A stretch of 64,000 nt of DNA from Alcanivorax limicola. Its GTDB lineage: Bacteria; Pseudomonadota; Gammaproteobacteria; Pseudomonadales; Alcanivoracaceae. The number at the start of each line of letters is the position of its first letter. The first letter of the stretch is position 1. Below are positions 9,068 through 18,881 of this stretch, piece after piece. The stretch covers positions 496,001 through 560,000 of the forward strand of contig NZ_JAIOUB010000001.1 in assembly GCF_019931215.1 (NCBI RefSeq). The letters are read 5' to 3'. Below the pieces are notes generated by a model, which saw nothing but the letters and a program-made list of their open reading frames with translations, was not told the DNA's origin and did no database searches. The translations under genes and the position numbers were made by a program.

Positions 9068-9964
9068 ATGTCAGACAAGACCTTTTGCGTTACCTCATTG
9101 GTACGGCTTGTGGCTGCGACGCTAATGCTGAGCCTGGCAACACCCTCAGTCATGGCCCGCGAAGTTCGCGATTACCGTAACGATCGTCCGGAGTATCCGG
9201 GCACCAACCTGATACGCCGTATCTTCGGCGAGAACCGGCTTTATTTCAGAGCGGGTGCGACCTATCTCTACCCGGACCTGAACACCCGCTCCATTGAACT
9301 GAAAAACCTGTCGAACATCGCTGAAGTTGCCGTTGAGCCGGGCCCGCAGAATGGTGAGGCGTTCAGTGATCCGTTATTGCTGTTTCCCTCGGCCATTATC
9401 GGCTACGTACTGCCGTGGGGGGACGGTGGCTGGTCGGTGGAAACCCTGGCAGCCCTCCCCCCTACCCTGACCCTGAAAATAAAGGGCGAAATTGCCGACG
9501 TGCCGTTGGCTGAAGAGGCGCAGGGCATTCCCACTGGGGTGCCGCCGCTGGGATCGCGGGTCGCTGAAACCAAGGCACTGCCGCCCATTGTCACGCTCGT
9601 GAAGCGCTTTCGCATGCACAGTGATTTCCGCCCTTATGCCGGCCTGGGTCTGACTTACCTCTACACCTATGACAGCAAGGTGACCAATCCGGTGCTGACT
9701 GAATTCGGACGCCCGGATCTGGATATCGAGAACAAGTTCGGCTGGGTGGCGCAAATCGGTTTTGACTACAAGATCTACCGCTACTGGTGGGCAAACCTGG
9801 ATGTGAAGTATGTGAGCGTGCCGAAGGTGCGGGCGACCATGGAGAACACCTTCATCAGTGCCCCGGGCCTGCCTCAGTTTCAGTTTGTCGAGGTCGGGGA
9901 TGCAGAGTTTGTTGCTGATCTCAATAACCTTGCTGTGCATGTCGGGCTTGGTTTTATGTTCTGA
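9068..9964 (+). CDS. OmpW-family outer membrane protein, copy A
   Basis: A 298-residue outer membrane protein: signal peptide to about residue 30, then an eight-strand-barrel pattern. OmpW-family features include the PPIVTLVKRF, RPYAGLGLTYLYTYD and WWANLDVKYV stretches and a C-terminal aromatic Phe. OmpW proteins form narrow hydrophobic channels thought to admit small hydrophobic molecules, and homologues (AlkL) aid alkane entry; use here is inferred. The ATG has AGCGAAGGGA upstream. It is longer than classic OmpW (about 210) because of extra N-terminal and loop segments, a feature shared with copy B. A strong terminator follows at 9993. Confidence 0.88.
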   Translation: MSDKTFCVTSLVRLVAATLMLSLATPSVMAREVRDYRNDRPEYPGTNLIRRIFGENRLYFRAGATYLYPDLNTRSIELKNLSNIAEVAVEPGPQNGEAFSDPLLLFPSAIIGYVLPWGDGGWSVETLAALPPTLTLKIKGEIADVPLAEEAQGIPTGVPPLGSRVAETKALPPIVTLVKRFRMHSDFRPYAGLGLTYLYTYDSKVTNPVLTEFGRPDLDIENKFGWVAQIGFDYKIYRYWWANLDVKYVSVPKVRATMENTFISAPGLPQFQFVEVGDAEFVADLNNLAVHVGLGFMF

Positions 9965-9992
9965 TTTTTCATTAACATATCGCTATTATCAG

Positions 9993-10022
9993 AACGGGCC
10001 TTCATGGCCCGTTTTGTTATTA
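9993..10022 (+). terminator. Rho-independent terminator after OmpW copy A
   Basis: An 8-bp perfect stem, AACGGGCC / GGCCCGTT, with loop TTCAT is followed by a T-rich run (TTGTTATTATTATTTTAT). It lies 28 bases after the OmpW stop and separates the two duplicated cassettes into independent transcripts. Confidence 0.9.
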
Positions 10023-10243
10023 TTATTTTATACATCACGGTGCAGATTATCTCCCGGCGAGCACATTATCCCCAATAATGTATCCCTGCATTCATATTTA
10101 TAATCAATAACTTACCAATTAATTGCTTGTGATGACGATATTTTACATCTTCACGCACTCATAACGTAGAACTGATCAGTCACGACAAATAGTATCGCCC
10201 TCAGATAACAAACAGAAAATAATAAGAGCGCTCTGAGGTAAAA

Positions 10244-13200
10244 ATGAAAAACAACACGGACCGTCTTCTTTCCCTGCTCGCCCTGTGGGCCGTTATTGCA
10301 GCAAGCAGTGGCTGCGATAACAGCCCGACCCCGTTCAAGCCGCCGGAAATTGGCGATGGCCTGATATATACCTATCCCCTCGACAACGCTGTCGATATTC
10401 CGCATGGCAGCAAGGCGTTGTTTGTCTTTTCCCACCAGGTCGATGCGGATGAAGTGGCAGCGGGCTGCGGCGCTGTTGATGCTGCAGCTGTCCCTGAAGG
10501 CAGCTTCTGCATTATTGGCCCTGACGGGCCGGTGGATATCAGTGATCGGATCTCGGTGGTCAACGCGGGGCGCTCACTGCAGGTCACCCTGGACGGGTTG
10601 ATCTCGGGAGGTCGCTATGCGGTCTGGCTGCGGGAACCGGCCGCCCCCGGCGCCGTCAATCTGCCCGGCAACACGCCGCTAATGCACTTCCGGATGCGCC
10701 AGAGCAATCCTGTACCCGATGCGCCGCCGACAGTGCTTGCCATTAATCACAACGCGCCGGACGCCTACGCAGAGCCGGCCGCCTCGGACCCGCGCTTTCC
10801 GTTTATGGACTTTTCACCGGTGCGCATCACCTTCTCCGAGCCCCTGGCGCAACAAACGGTGCGCTATGGCGAGACCTTTGAACTTCTGCACAGGGATGAC
10901 ACAGGTCAGGCAAGTCTGGTGCCTGCCAATGTGTATGCGGAAAGACATTATATTTCGCTGCAGCCGGAGCAGGATCTGATCCCCGGCGAACGTTACGAGC
11001 TGCGCCTGAGCAGCGATATCAGGGACCTGGGCGGCGACGCGTTGGCCGAAGAAACCTTTGTGCTCATCCCCCTCCCCTCGAAAGCGGAGATCGGTGACGA
11101 CAATCCGCCCATTAGGCAAGTATTGCGAACATTTCCGGCGCCGGGTGATCCTGGCTTCCCGCGTCAGTCGCAACTCAGTGATACTTACCTGAACAGCTTC
11201 GAGTTGGTGACCGAAGTGCTCGGCGCTGTGGAGACCAGCACCTATCCGGACAGCCTGGAGGCGTTTCTCGCCGATCCTGTCCTTTATCCGAACTATACGC
11301 CGATTCTGAGTCGGCACGGGCAATCCCTGCGCTTGACCGGCATCAACCCGGCGAAAATCGGCGGGCAGATCGACACCAATCTGATGACCGGTGATATCGG
11401 TGGCCTGTTCTTCACCAATGTCACGGCATACCTGCTGCGTAACCCGCACCGGCCCCACAATACCAACCCGGATGATGCGCTGGCGCCACTGACCGCCGTC
11501 ATGCATTTCGATGTCGCCATGGTCGGCGAGGATGAGGCCGGTAATGCCACATTCAACCAGAACCTCATGCATGTGCAGGCGCCGGGCATTGTCTCTGTCT
11601 ATGACGGCTCCCTGAATTTTGAAGTGTTCACCACGTTGCAGCTGGAAGCCCTCGGCGGAGCGGCCCGCATCAATGCAGATTTTTCTCTGGGGATTCGCTC
11701 CTCACAGGGTTTTGTTGTCGATGAAAGCAACCCGCACATTACAGAAATCACTGGCACCTACCCGGCAGATGGCGAGGTCAACTTTCCCACCCGGGAAAAT
11801 ATCATGCTTACCTTCAGCCGCCCGCTGAGCAATAACGCGCTTGATGAAATCCAGCTTCTGGATATGAGTGCCGGCGGCACACCGGTGCCGATTCGCGTCA
11901 ACCGCGATGGCACGACGCTGACGGTAACGCCATTGGCGGAGCTTGCCAGTGCGGCAGAGCACCGGCTGATGCTGCCTGCCGGTCTCAGCGATTCCCATCT
12001 GTTCAATCCAATGCCCGTCGTGCCGCGCGCCGGCGACGCCCTGGGCGGTGATGGCGAACTTGTTTTCTCGACGGCCAATTACGCCGGCACGGCGACGCCG
12101 CCCATGATCCTGATTCTGCACCCCGGTGTGGGCTGCGCCCTCGCGGATGCTGGCACCCAGGAGGGCAAGGCCGGGCGTTGCGCCGGCGGGCTTTCCAGCG
12201 ATGTGCATTATGAGCGCTTCCATTATGAAATCGGCACCATGATGGAAATCACCTTCAGCCAACCCATGGATGTGACCACACTGCGCGCTGGCACCATCAG
12301 TGCGGATGGCAGCCGTTGCACAGACGGCCCCGTCTGTCTGGGCAAGGAATCCGAAGGAAGCTGGCAGAACATTCCGGTAAGCACGCATATCGAAGACCGC
12401 TCGATGCAGCTGTATCCCGGCCACGATGCCCTGCAACCCGGGCAGGCCTATCGTCTTGTGGTGAATGGCAACAGTGCGCCGGCCTTTCGTAACCATGCAC
12501 GCTTCGGCAACTTGCGCTTGAACACCACCCCCATGGCGGGTATCCGGGCCAGCGGCAATCAGGGCGGCGCCAATATCCTGGTCGATTTCGACGCCATAGA
12601 TCAGGTGAGTACCATTTTCGCCAATGTGCGGACCATGCCCTACAGCGACACCAACGGCAACGGCGTGCTCGATACCGGCGAAGTCGAGCAACTGCTTAAC
12701 AGTGGTCGCTTGCAGGTTGTCGGCACCGGCGGCCTGATTACCGGCGCAAGCCCGTCCAGCCCCGGTGATGATTTTGCTTTTACCTCCGGGGGGCTTCCCG
12801 CAAGTTTTTTCCCGGTCGTGCCGCTGGACCTGTCGGTATCCAATCTTGGCATGGAACCCCAGGGGCCGAACCGCTGGTGCTCGCCGGAAGGCTATGACGA
12901 CGGCGCAGGAAACCCTGTATGCATTGATACCGAGGGCGGCTTCATGGCCCCGGTGGAAGTGGGCACGCCGCTGGTGCTCGGCACCGCATTGTCACTGGAT
13001 GCCATCGTCGCCGGCCTGATTCCGCTGCAAATACAGACCGGCGCGCTGATCCTGCGCGTCCGGCCGCGCGATGAAGGACCAAAACGCGGCTACGTTATCA
13101 ACGTTGCGGGGGAATCCCAGGCTCAGTTTCTGATTCGCCTCGAAGCATATCTCGATGCGCCGGATCTGAATCTGCTCGGCCTTGGTAACCCGTCCAATCT

Positions 13201-13480
13201 TTACAGCTTGCCCATTGCGGCCTATGTCATGGGCCCGGTGATCTTCATGGAGGACGGACGCCTGGCGCTACAGGCAGAGAACCTCACTGCCATTGATGCG
13301 CGACTGGACCTGGATCTCAGTAATGCCAATTTTATCGGGCAGATATGCAGCATCCCGGTTCTTGGCCCGATTCTCTGCGGAATCACTACAGGGCATGCGG
13401 ATCTGAGAATCGAACCCGGTGATTTCAATATCACGGTGGCAAATCATCCGACACGTGGCTTGCGGCTCATCGCACCCTGA
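10244..13480 (+). CDS. Large Ig-like-repeat lipoprotein, copy B
   Basis: A 1078-residue paralogue of the gene at 5774, alignable along its whole length: same lipoprotein signal (Cys25 in the SSGC context), same PPEIGDGLIYTYPLD opening after it, same order of Ig-like modules, and an EF-hand-like loop DTNGNGVLDTGE near residue 802. It has its own AT-rich upstream region with a GAGGTAAAA ribosome site and is 41 bases before its own OmpW gene. Divergence from copy A is considerable at DNA level, so the duplication is not recent. Function unknown; the conserved pairing argues that lipoprotein and barrel work as a unit. Confidence 0.8.
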   Translation: MKNNTDRLLSLLALWAVIAASSGCDNSPTPFKPPEIGDGLIYTYPLDNAVDIPHGSKALFVFSHQVDADEVAAGCGAVDAAAVPEGSFCIIGPDGPVDISDRISVVNAGRSLQVTLDGLISGGRYAVWLREPAAPGAVNLPGNTPLMHFRMRQSNPVPDAPPTVLAINHNAPDAYAEPAASDPRFPFMDFSPVRITFSEPLAQQTVRYGETFELLHRDDTGQASLVPANVYAERHYISLQPEQDLIPGERYELRLSSDIRDLGGDALAEETFVLIPLPSKAEIGDDNPPIRQVLRTFPAPGDPGFPRQSQLSDTYLNSFELVTEVLGAVETSTYPDSLEAFLADPVLYPNYTPILSRHGQSLRLTGINPAKIGGQIDTNLMTGDIGGLFFTNVTAYLLRNPHRPHNTNPDDALAPLTAVMHFDVAMVGEDEAGNATFNQNLMHVQAPGIVSVYDGSLNFEVFTTLQLEALGGAARINADFSLGIRSSQGFVVDESNPHITEITGTYPADGEVNFPTRENIMLTFSRPLSNNALDEIQLLDMSAGGTPVPIRVNRDGTTLTVTPLAELASAAEHRLMLPAGLSDSHLFNPMPVVPRAGDALGGDGELVFSTANYAGTATPPMILILHPGVGCALADAGTQEGKAGRCAGGLSSDVHYERFHYEIGTMMEITFSQPMDVTTLRAGTISADGSRCTDGPVCLGKESEGSWQNIPVSTHIEDRSMQLYPGHDALQPGQAYRLVVNGNSAPAFRNHARFGNLRLNTTPMAGIRASGNQGGANILVDFDAIDQVSTIFANVRTMPYSDTNGNGVLDTGEVEQLLNSGRLQVVGTGGLITGASPSSPGDDFAFTSGGLPASFFPVVPLDLSVSNLGMEPQGPNRWCSPEGYDDGAGNPVCIDTEGGFMAPVEVGTPLVLGTALSLDAIVAGLIPLQIQTGALILRVRPRDEGPKRGYVINVAGESQAQFLIRLEAYLDAPDLNLLGLGNPSNLYSLPIAAYVMGPVIFMEDGRLALQAENLTAIDARLDLDLSNANFIGQICSIPVLGPILCGITTGHADLRIEPGDFNITVANHPTRGLRLIAP

Positions 13481-13521
13481 TCAACGGGAATCAGCACAAT
13501 AACAAAACGGGAAAATTCAAC

Positions 13522-14433
13522 ATGCGTATGATGCGTGCACGTTTACTCAGCGTCACTACCTTGCTCACAGCCTTGTTCACTGCCCTGCCCTGTTTGCTGC
13601 TGGCATCGGCTGCCAATGCTGACACTTATCGTGGCAACAGTTTCGAACAGCACCAGCAGCGGCCGCAAATGCCGGGCGCCAATCTGGTACGGCGTATCTT
13701 CGGCGAAGACAAACTGTACTTTCGCCTCGGCGCCAGCTTTCTCGAGCCCAACCTGAAAACCCGCTCCATTGAACTGAAAAATCTGTCCAATATCGCGGAG
13801 GTGGCGGTAGAGCCAGGCCCCCAGGAAGGCGAAGCCTATGCAGAAGGCATTCTGTTGCCCGGCGCCATCGTCGGTTACAACCTGCCCTGGGGGCGCGGCT
13901 GGTCGGTGGAAACGATCATCGGGTTGCCGCCCACCCTGGAGGTCAAGCTCAAGGGCCCGATTGCCGATGAACCGCTGGTGGAAGAAGCACAGGGGATTCC
14001 CACCGGTGTATCACCGCTGGGCTCAGACGCCGTAGAAACCAAAGTCATCCCGCCCATCGTGACGCTGGTCAAACGCTTCCGCCCCGAGCGGGATATTCGT
14101 CCCTATGCGGGGCTTGGCATGACCTACCTCTACAGTTACGACACCCGGGTGACCAATGCACTGTTGACCGAAGTCGGCCATCCCGACGTGGATATCGAGA
14201 ACCGCTTCGGCTGGGTGGCGCAAGCCGGTATCGACTATCGCCTCTCCGGTTACTGGTGGGCCAACCTGGATGTGAAGTATGTCAGCGTCCCGAAGGTCAA
14301 AGGCACCATGCGGCGCACGTTTATTCGCGCGCCCGGCTTGCCCCAGTATGAATTCGTGGAAGTCGGCGATGCCGAGTTCGTCGCTGACATGGAAGCCTTT
14401 GCCGTGCATCTCGGCATCGGCTTTACTTTCTGA
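13522..14433 (+). CDS. OmpW-family outer membrane protein, copy B
   Basis: A 303-residue paralogue of the 9068-9964 gene with the same segments (NLVRRIFGEDKLYFRLG, RSIELKNLSNIAEVAVEPG, PPIVTLVKRF, WWANLDVKYVSVPKV) and a C-terminal Phe. The signal peptide ends near residue 34. It differs mainly in the N-terminal linker and surface-loop residues, as expected if ligand specificity changed. It is 41 bases after lipoprotein copy B. Its last 11 bases overlap the 3' end of the convergent exporter gene, leaving no room for a separate terminator. Confidence 0.88.
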   Translation: MRMMRARLLSVTTLLTALFTALPCLLLASAANADTYRGNSFEQHQQRPQMPGANLVRRIFGEDKLYFRLGASFLEPNLKTRSIELKNLSNIAEVAVEPGPQEGEAYAEGILLPGAIVGYNLPWGRGWSVETIIGLPPTLEVKLKGPIADEPLVEEAQGIPTGVSPLGSDAVETKVIPPIVTLVKRFRPERDIRPYAGLGMTYLYSYDTRVTNALLTEVGHPDVDIENRFGWVAQAGIDYRLSGYWWANLDVKYVSVPKVKGTMRRTFIRAPGLPQYEFVEVGDAEFVADMEAFAVHLGIGFTF

Positions 14434-15628
14434 GTGTCACAAACGCCAGGCCCGCAAGGCTGCTGCAGACCACCATCGTCAACGCCATTGGCAAGGCGGA
14501 GCTGGTGTGCAGCAGCGTCACCAGGCCACCGGCCAGCCCCGCAAGCAGAAACTGCAGTGCGCCGTTGAGCCCGGTGGCGGCGCCGGCATCCTGCTCGAAC
14601 AGCGACAGGAAACTCGCCAACGCATTGGGAATGATCAACGCCACCGAGCCGACCGCTATCATCACCAGCGGCACCGCCCGTTCCAGGGTCAGCGCCCCCA
14701 GCAAGACCAGCACCAGCAAGGCGCTGGCCGCGAGCCATTGCATGATCAACCCGGCACGCATCATGGCCGGGCTGTCATAGCGCCTCAGTAGCAGGATATT
14801 CAGTCTGTTGAGGGTGATCATCACGACCACATTGGCGCCGAACAGTATCGGGAATACGGCGCTGGATACGGCAAAGTGCGTCATGTAAAAGAACGCGGAG
14901 TCCGTGATGAACACAAACATCGCGGCAAAGGACAGCGCATTCGCCAGAATGAAGCCCATCGCCTGACGATTACGCAGCACTCGGCCGTATGCGGCAATGA
15001 TGCCGCCCGCCGGCCGCCCCATCGGGTTCGCGGCCGTGGGCAAGGCGGTATTGAGCACCGCCACCATCAGCACGGCATAGGCTGCCAGTGCAATAAAGAT
15101 GCCCTGCCAGTGCAGCAGATGCAGAATCGTTGCGCCGAGGGCTGGCGCCGCCAGTGGTGCAACCAGCATCACCAGACCGATGGTGGTTAGCAGCCGCGCC
15201 GCCTCCCGCCCGGTATGAAAATCGCGCACCGATGCAGCGGCAATGACAACCGTCGCGCCACCGCCCAATGCTTGCAGCAGACGCCAGCCCAGCAGACCGG
15301 TCAGCGAATTGCTCAGGGCCACACCGACACACGCCACGGCAAACAACAGCAGCCCGGCCGAGGCGACCGCTTTACGGCCGTAGCGATCTGACAGGGGGCC
15401 ACCAAGCAGTTGGCCCAGTGCCGTGCCGAACAGGTAGATGCTGACAGAGGCTTCGATGCGCTCGACACTGACAGACAGGCTCTCCGCCATGGCCGGCAGC
15501 GCTGGCAGGTACATATCGATGGCCAGCGGCCCGATGGCCACCAGCATGCCCAGCACCAGCGCCAGGCGCGTGGTGGAGGTGGCAGAAGGTGCAGACAGCG
15601 CCGGTTGCGGCAGCAACGGAAAAGACAT
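14423..15628 (-). CDS. Bcr/CflA-family MFS drug exporter
   Basis: A 401-residue inner-membrane transporter with about 12 membrane segments. The first helix carries the Bcr/CflA signature PLAIDMYLPALPAMAESL, and the loop 2-3 MFS motif is G-x-L-S-D-R-x-G-R-K (GPLSDRYGRK). These proton antiporters export chloramphenicol, bicyclomycin or similar compounds; the substrate here is not readable. The frame extends to 15724, but ATG 15628 places the first helix correctly and has GGAG upstream. It ends in an 11-base overlap with OmpW copy B and begins 102 bases past the stop of the PLP-enzyme gene, on the same strand, so it may be cotranscribed with that operon. Confidence 0.85.
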   Translation of the reverse strand: MSFPLLPQPALSAPSATSTTRLALVLGMLVAIGPLAIDMYLPALPAMAESLSVSVERIEASVSIYLFGTALGQLLGGPLSDRYGRKAVASAGLLLFAVACVGVALSNSLTGLLGWRLLQALGGGATVVIAAASVRDFHTGREAARLLTTIGLVMLVAPLAAPALGATILHLLHWQGIFIALAAYAVLMVAVLNTALPTAANPMGRPAGGIIAAYGRVLRNRQAMGFILANALSFAAMFVFITDSAFFYMTHFAVSSAVFPILFGANVVVMITLNRLNILLLRRYDSPAMMRAGLIMQWLAASALLVLVLLGALTLERAVPLVMIAVGSVALIIPNALASFLSLFEQDAGAATGLNGALQFLLAGLAGGLVTLLHTSSALPMALTMVVCSSLAGLAFVTLRK

Positions 15629-15730
15629 GAAACACCGTACTCCGGAAATTCTGGGCCCGGACATGATAGCGGCAACGGAGGCGCAACAGTGTAAAAGCCG
15701 GCAACGGTTTCGGGCCCAGCTCAACTCAGC

Positions 15731-16966
15731 TCAGACGAACTGCCAGCCCAGCCCACGGTAGGTGTCCACCGTGTCGACGACGCGCCCATCGCGTATCAGC
15801 AGCAGATGGTTGAAGCGCTCGCACAACTCCCCTGCCTTGGCATGGCGGAAGAAAACCGGGTCCCCAATGCCCGGCAACGTTGCCGCCGGGTCTTTACGGC
15901 GCAGCGGGGTCTGCACTTCCCCTGCCCCTTCGTTCGGCTCCAGCATCAAGCCCCGGGGCCACACGGGCACAGGGGCCTTGCCCGGTGATATGCCGCCGGA
16001 GGCGATATAGCCGCCGCCGAGGCAGGTCACGCGCCCGGCGTCCGGTTGCCGCACCACTTCCAGTGCAAACAAGGCCGCCGGAGCATAGTGCAGGTCGCGG
16101 TAATGATCGAACTGGGTCGGTGCATAGAGGCCGCTGCCGGCGGTGACTTCGGTCACCGCGGGATCTTGCCGCGTGCTGTCCAGGCTGCCCGTGCCGCCGC
16201 CGTTGACGAAACGCAGCGGGGCGCCCGCCTCGCGCAATGCCGCCACAACCTCACCACGCAGTGCCTGCAAGCGCGGCACGGAACCGCGCTTGAGCAAGCG
16301 TATCAAGCGGTTCTTCAGTGCCTGGCCCGGCACCTGATCACCGAGACCGGCAATCTGGGCTTCATAGCCCATCACGCCTTCAAGGCGCACGGCGTCGGAT
16401 TGCGCGATCACGCGATACACTGCCAGGGCAGCCGCCACATGACGCACCGGCGAGCGATACACACCGAAATTGAGCCCTGGCAGATGCCAGGACATATCCA
16501 CATCCAGACACAGCGGCAGCACCACACCCTGCTCGGCTGCGATGGCCGCAATGCGCTCCACCTGTGCCGGGCAATCCACCATCAGCGTGATCGAGGCGCC
16601 GTTTGCTACCGCAGCACACACGGCCGCCACATCGGCGGGCTGGCACGACGGATAGGCCACCAGCAGATCATCGAAACCCATGGCCGCCAACGCACAGGCC
16701 TCGCGCATATGAAAGCACATCAGCCCGCGACAACGATCATCGAAGGCCAGCGCATGGCGCAACAGCGCCGGACAGCGCACGGACTTTGATGCGATACGCA
16801 GCGGCAGATCACCCGCCCGCGTCAGGAGTTCGCGCAGGTTCTGCTCGAACAATGTCATGTCTACCAGCGCCGCTGGCAGCGGCTGGTCCGTCAGCGCGTT
16901 GCGATAGCCGTCATAGTTGAGCGCAGAATGATCGAGCACACGGTCGCGAGTGTCGTTGGCAGACAT
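15731..16966 (-). CDS. Type III-fold PLP enzyme (D-threonine aldolase / D-serine dehydratase-like)
   Basis: A 411-residue cytoplasmic enzyme of the alanine-racemase-like barrel family, often annotated as amino acid deaminase/aldolase. The PLP lysine is in RIASKSVR near residue 61. A GGG-rich phosphate-binding stretch (FVNGGGTGSLD) and a C-terminal HAKAGELC motif, which supplies the metal-binding His and Cys in D-serine dehydratase relatives, are present. It is the last gene of the GMC-oxidoreductase operon, two bases after the aldehyde dehydrogenase stop. The reaction cannot be fixed from sequence; a beta-hydroxy amino acid aldolase would produce an aldehyde that the neighbour could oxidise, which is inference. 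Confidence 0.75.
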   Translation of the reverse strand: MSANDTRDRVLDHSALNYDGYRNALTDQPLPAALVDMTLFEQNLRELLTRAGDLPLRIASKSVRCPALLRHALAFDDRCRGLMCFHMREACALAAMGFDDLLVAYPSCQPADVAAVCAAVANGASITLMVDCPAQVERIAAIAAEQGVVLPLCLDVDMSWHLPGLNFGVYRSPVRHVAAALAVYRVIAQSDAVRLEGVMGYEAQIAGLGDQVPGQALKNRLIRLLKRGSVPRLQALRGEVVAALREAGAPLRFVNGGGTGSLDSTRQDPAVTEVTAGSGLYAPTQFDHYRDLHYAPAALFALEVVRQPDAGRVTCLGGGYIASGGISPGKAPVPVWPRGLMLEPNEGAGEVQTPLRRKDPAATLPGIGDPVFFRHAKAGELCERFNHLLLIRDGRVVDTVDTYRGLGWQFV

Positions 16967-16968
16967 GA

Positions 16969-18447
16969 TCAGGCGTTCCCTCGTGGCTTCTGGGCATGCC
17001 CTTCAAGCTGCAACCCGGCCCGGGCAAAACGCAGCAGCGCCGCAATACCCCGACCGGACAGGCCGCTGATCAGCCCGCCGAACAGACGATACTTTTCCCG
17101 CGTGTAGGGATACCAGTTGGCCTCGAGCTTGCCATGCTGCTTGTCGATCAATATCGCCTTGGAGCGCGTCATGCCGCGCAGACCCTCGGCGCCCTTGACG
17201 CGGCCCGCGCCGGACGCCCCGACTCCACCAAACGGCAGCGCCGGATTGCCCTCGGTCAGCATTACGTTATTGATGGATACCGCGCCCACCCGTAGTGCCC
17301 GGGCAACGCGGGAAGCCCGCTCAAGGTCCTTGCTCCAGACACTGGCACTGAGCCCGAAGCCACTGTCGTTGACCTGCCGGATGACATCCGCCTCATTGTC
17401 GAAAGCCAGCACCGGCAATACCGGGCCGAAGGTTTCCTGTTGCATGAGCAGCATGTCCGGCGTGACGCCGGTGACCAGCGCCGGGCGCAGCAACCGGGTG
17501 CCTTCAATCCGGCCACCGCCATGAATATGCGCGCCCTTGCTGCGGGCGTCTTCAAGCTGCGCCTCGACAATGTCGCACTGGAACTCTGTCGTCATGGCGC
17601 CGATATCCGCATCACCGGCATCACCCTCATTCACGATCAGGCCATCCAGTTGCTGCACCAGCGTATTCACCATCTCCTGATACCGCGGGCGCTGCACGTA
17701 AAGCGCTTCCACCGAGGTGCAGGACTGGCCGGCATTGGTAAAGGCGCCCCACAGCGCGCCGGCACTGGTGCGATGCATATCCACATCATCAAAGACCACC
17801 ATGGCGTCCTTGCCGCCCAGCTCCAGGTCCACCGGTATCAGCCGCGGTGCCGCCTGGGCGAGAATCGCCTTGCCGGTGGCAGCACTGCCTGTAAAGCAGA
17901 TCTTGTCCGGCCCGGCGTCGATCAGGGCGCGCGCCGTATCTCCGTCGCCATAAACCACCTGCAATGCCGCTGACAACCCGGGCAAATCCGCCACCAGGGA
18001 CTCGAACAGCCCCTGCAACGGCGTGTGCTCGGAAGGTTTGAGAATAACGGCATTGCCCGCCGCAAACGCCGGAGCGATAGCGGTCAGCGCAATATGAAAG
18101 GGGTAATTCCACGGGGTAATGATCAGCACGGTACCCAGCGCCTCATGCCAGATACGCGATGCCTTGCCCATCAGCGCGATGGGCGTGGACACCTTCTCAT
18201 CGGCCAGAATGGCGGGCGCGGCCTTGCACAGCCAGTGCAGGTAATCCAGCGAGCCCATGATCTCCGAGACCAGGGCATCGGTACGGCACTTGCCGGTTTC
18301 CGCCATCACCTGATCGACAATCGCTTCGCGGCGCTGATCGATGCGGTGGCGCAACTGCGCGAGTTCGGCCAGGCGCTCGGCCAGGCTACTGCGTGCCAGC
18401 TGCTCGGCGGCGGCACGGGCCTGCGCCATATACTGTGTCGCCATCAT
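16969..18447 (-). CDS. NAD(P)-dependent aldehyde dehydrogenase
   Basis: A 492-residue ALDH-superfamily enzyme oxidising an aldehyde to its carboxylic acid. Visible motifs are TPWNYPFH, the ELGGKD general-base Glu region, the FTNAGQSCTS catalytic Cys region and a late PFGGVGASG. A C-terminal tail of some 45 residues beyond the catalytic domain (LFGGLISGLSGRG) is hydrophobic, as in membrane-associated fatty aldehyde dehydrogenases. The start ATG overlaps the stop of the upstream small gene by four bases and has GAGGA. With the GMC oxidoreductase it can form an alcohol to aldehyde to acid route. The substrate is inferred, probably medium- or long-chain. Confidence 0.9.
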   Translation of the reverse strand: MMATQYMAQARAAAEQLARSSLAERLAELAQLRHRIDQRREAIVDQVMAETGKCRTDALVSEIMGSLDYLHWLCKAAPAILADEKVSTPIALMGKASRIWHEALGTVLIITPWNYPFHIALTAIAPAFAAGNAVILKPSEHTPLQGLFESLVADLPGLSAALQVVYGDGDTARALIDAGPDKICFTGSAATGKAILAQAAPRLIPVDLELGGKDAMVVFDDVDMHRTSAGALWGAFTNAGQSCTSVEALYVQRPRYQEMVNTLVQQLDGLIVNEGDAGDADIGAMTTEFQCDIVEAQLEDARSKGAHIHGGGRIEGTRLLRPALVTGVTPDMLLMQQETFGPVLPVLAFDNEADVIRQVNDSGFGLSASVWSKDLERASRVARALRVGAVSINNVMLTEGNPALPFGGVGASGAGRVKGAEGLRGMTRSKAILIDKQHGKLEANWYPYTREKYRLFGGLISGLSGRGIAALLRFARAGLQLEGHAQKPRGNA

Positions 18448-18881
18448 CGTGCGTCCTCGTCATCCACGTGCATCTGTAAACGGAAGTCCAGCGCCTGGAA
18501 TACAGCGGAGCTGCCGTCCGGGGCGGTGCGGTCCAGCCCGCAGTAGTAGGTATTCATGATTACCCCTTTGAGAGCCAGGTCCAGCAGCCGGGCAGGCGCA
18601 CCGACCAGGCCGGGCAGGCGCAACCCGGCACGAATGAGCAGCAGCATCAGTGCAATCAGCGGCCGTGGCAGCGCACCAACGACAGTAATCAGGCGCATCA
18701 TCATCACCTGGTCCACGGGGCGCGCCCCGGCCAGCGCCCTGGGGGCCAACGCCGCCGCCCCGCTCTCGCTATAGGACGGCAATGTATCGTCGCCGGGAAT
18801 CAGCACATCGCCGATCCGGGCAAGCGCCTGTTCGTGCCGCCGGGAGAATGCCGCGATAGGCGGCGAAGAGGGTCTGCTCAT
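18444..18881 (-). CDS. Small protein paired with GMC oxidoreductase
   Basis: A 145-residue protein with no clear signal peptide. Its first half (RRHEQALARIGDVLIPGDD) resembles the opening of gluconate 2-dehydrogenase subunit 3-like proteins and the N-terminal domain of fused long-chain alcohol oxidases; its second half has hydrophobic helices (about residues 55-100). Start and stop both overlap neighbours by four bases, so it is translationally coupled between the GMC oxidoreductase and ALDH. I infer an accessory or membrane-docking subunit for the GMC enzyme, which at 483 residues lacks such a domain. Homology is a by-eye impression. Confidence 0.6.
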   Translation of the reverse strand: MSRPSSPPIAAFSRRHEQALARIGDVLIPGDDTLPSYSESGAAALAPRALAGARPVDQVMMMRLITVVGALPRPLIALMLLLIRAGLRLPGLVGAPARLLDLALKGVIMNTYYCGLDRTAPDGSSAVFQALDFRLQMHVDDEDAR

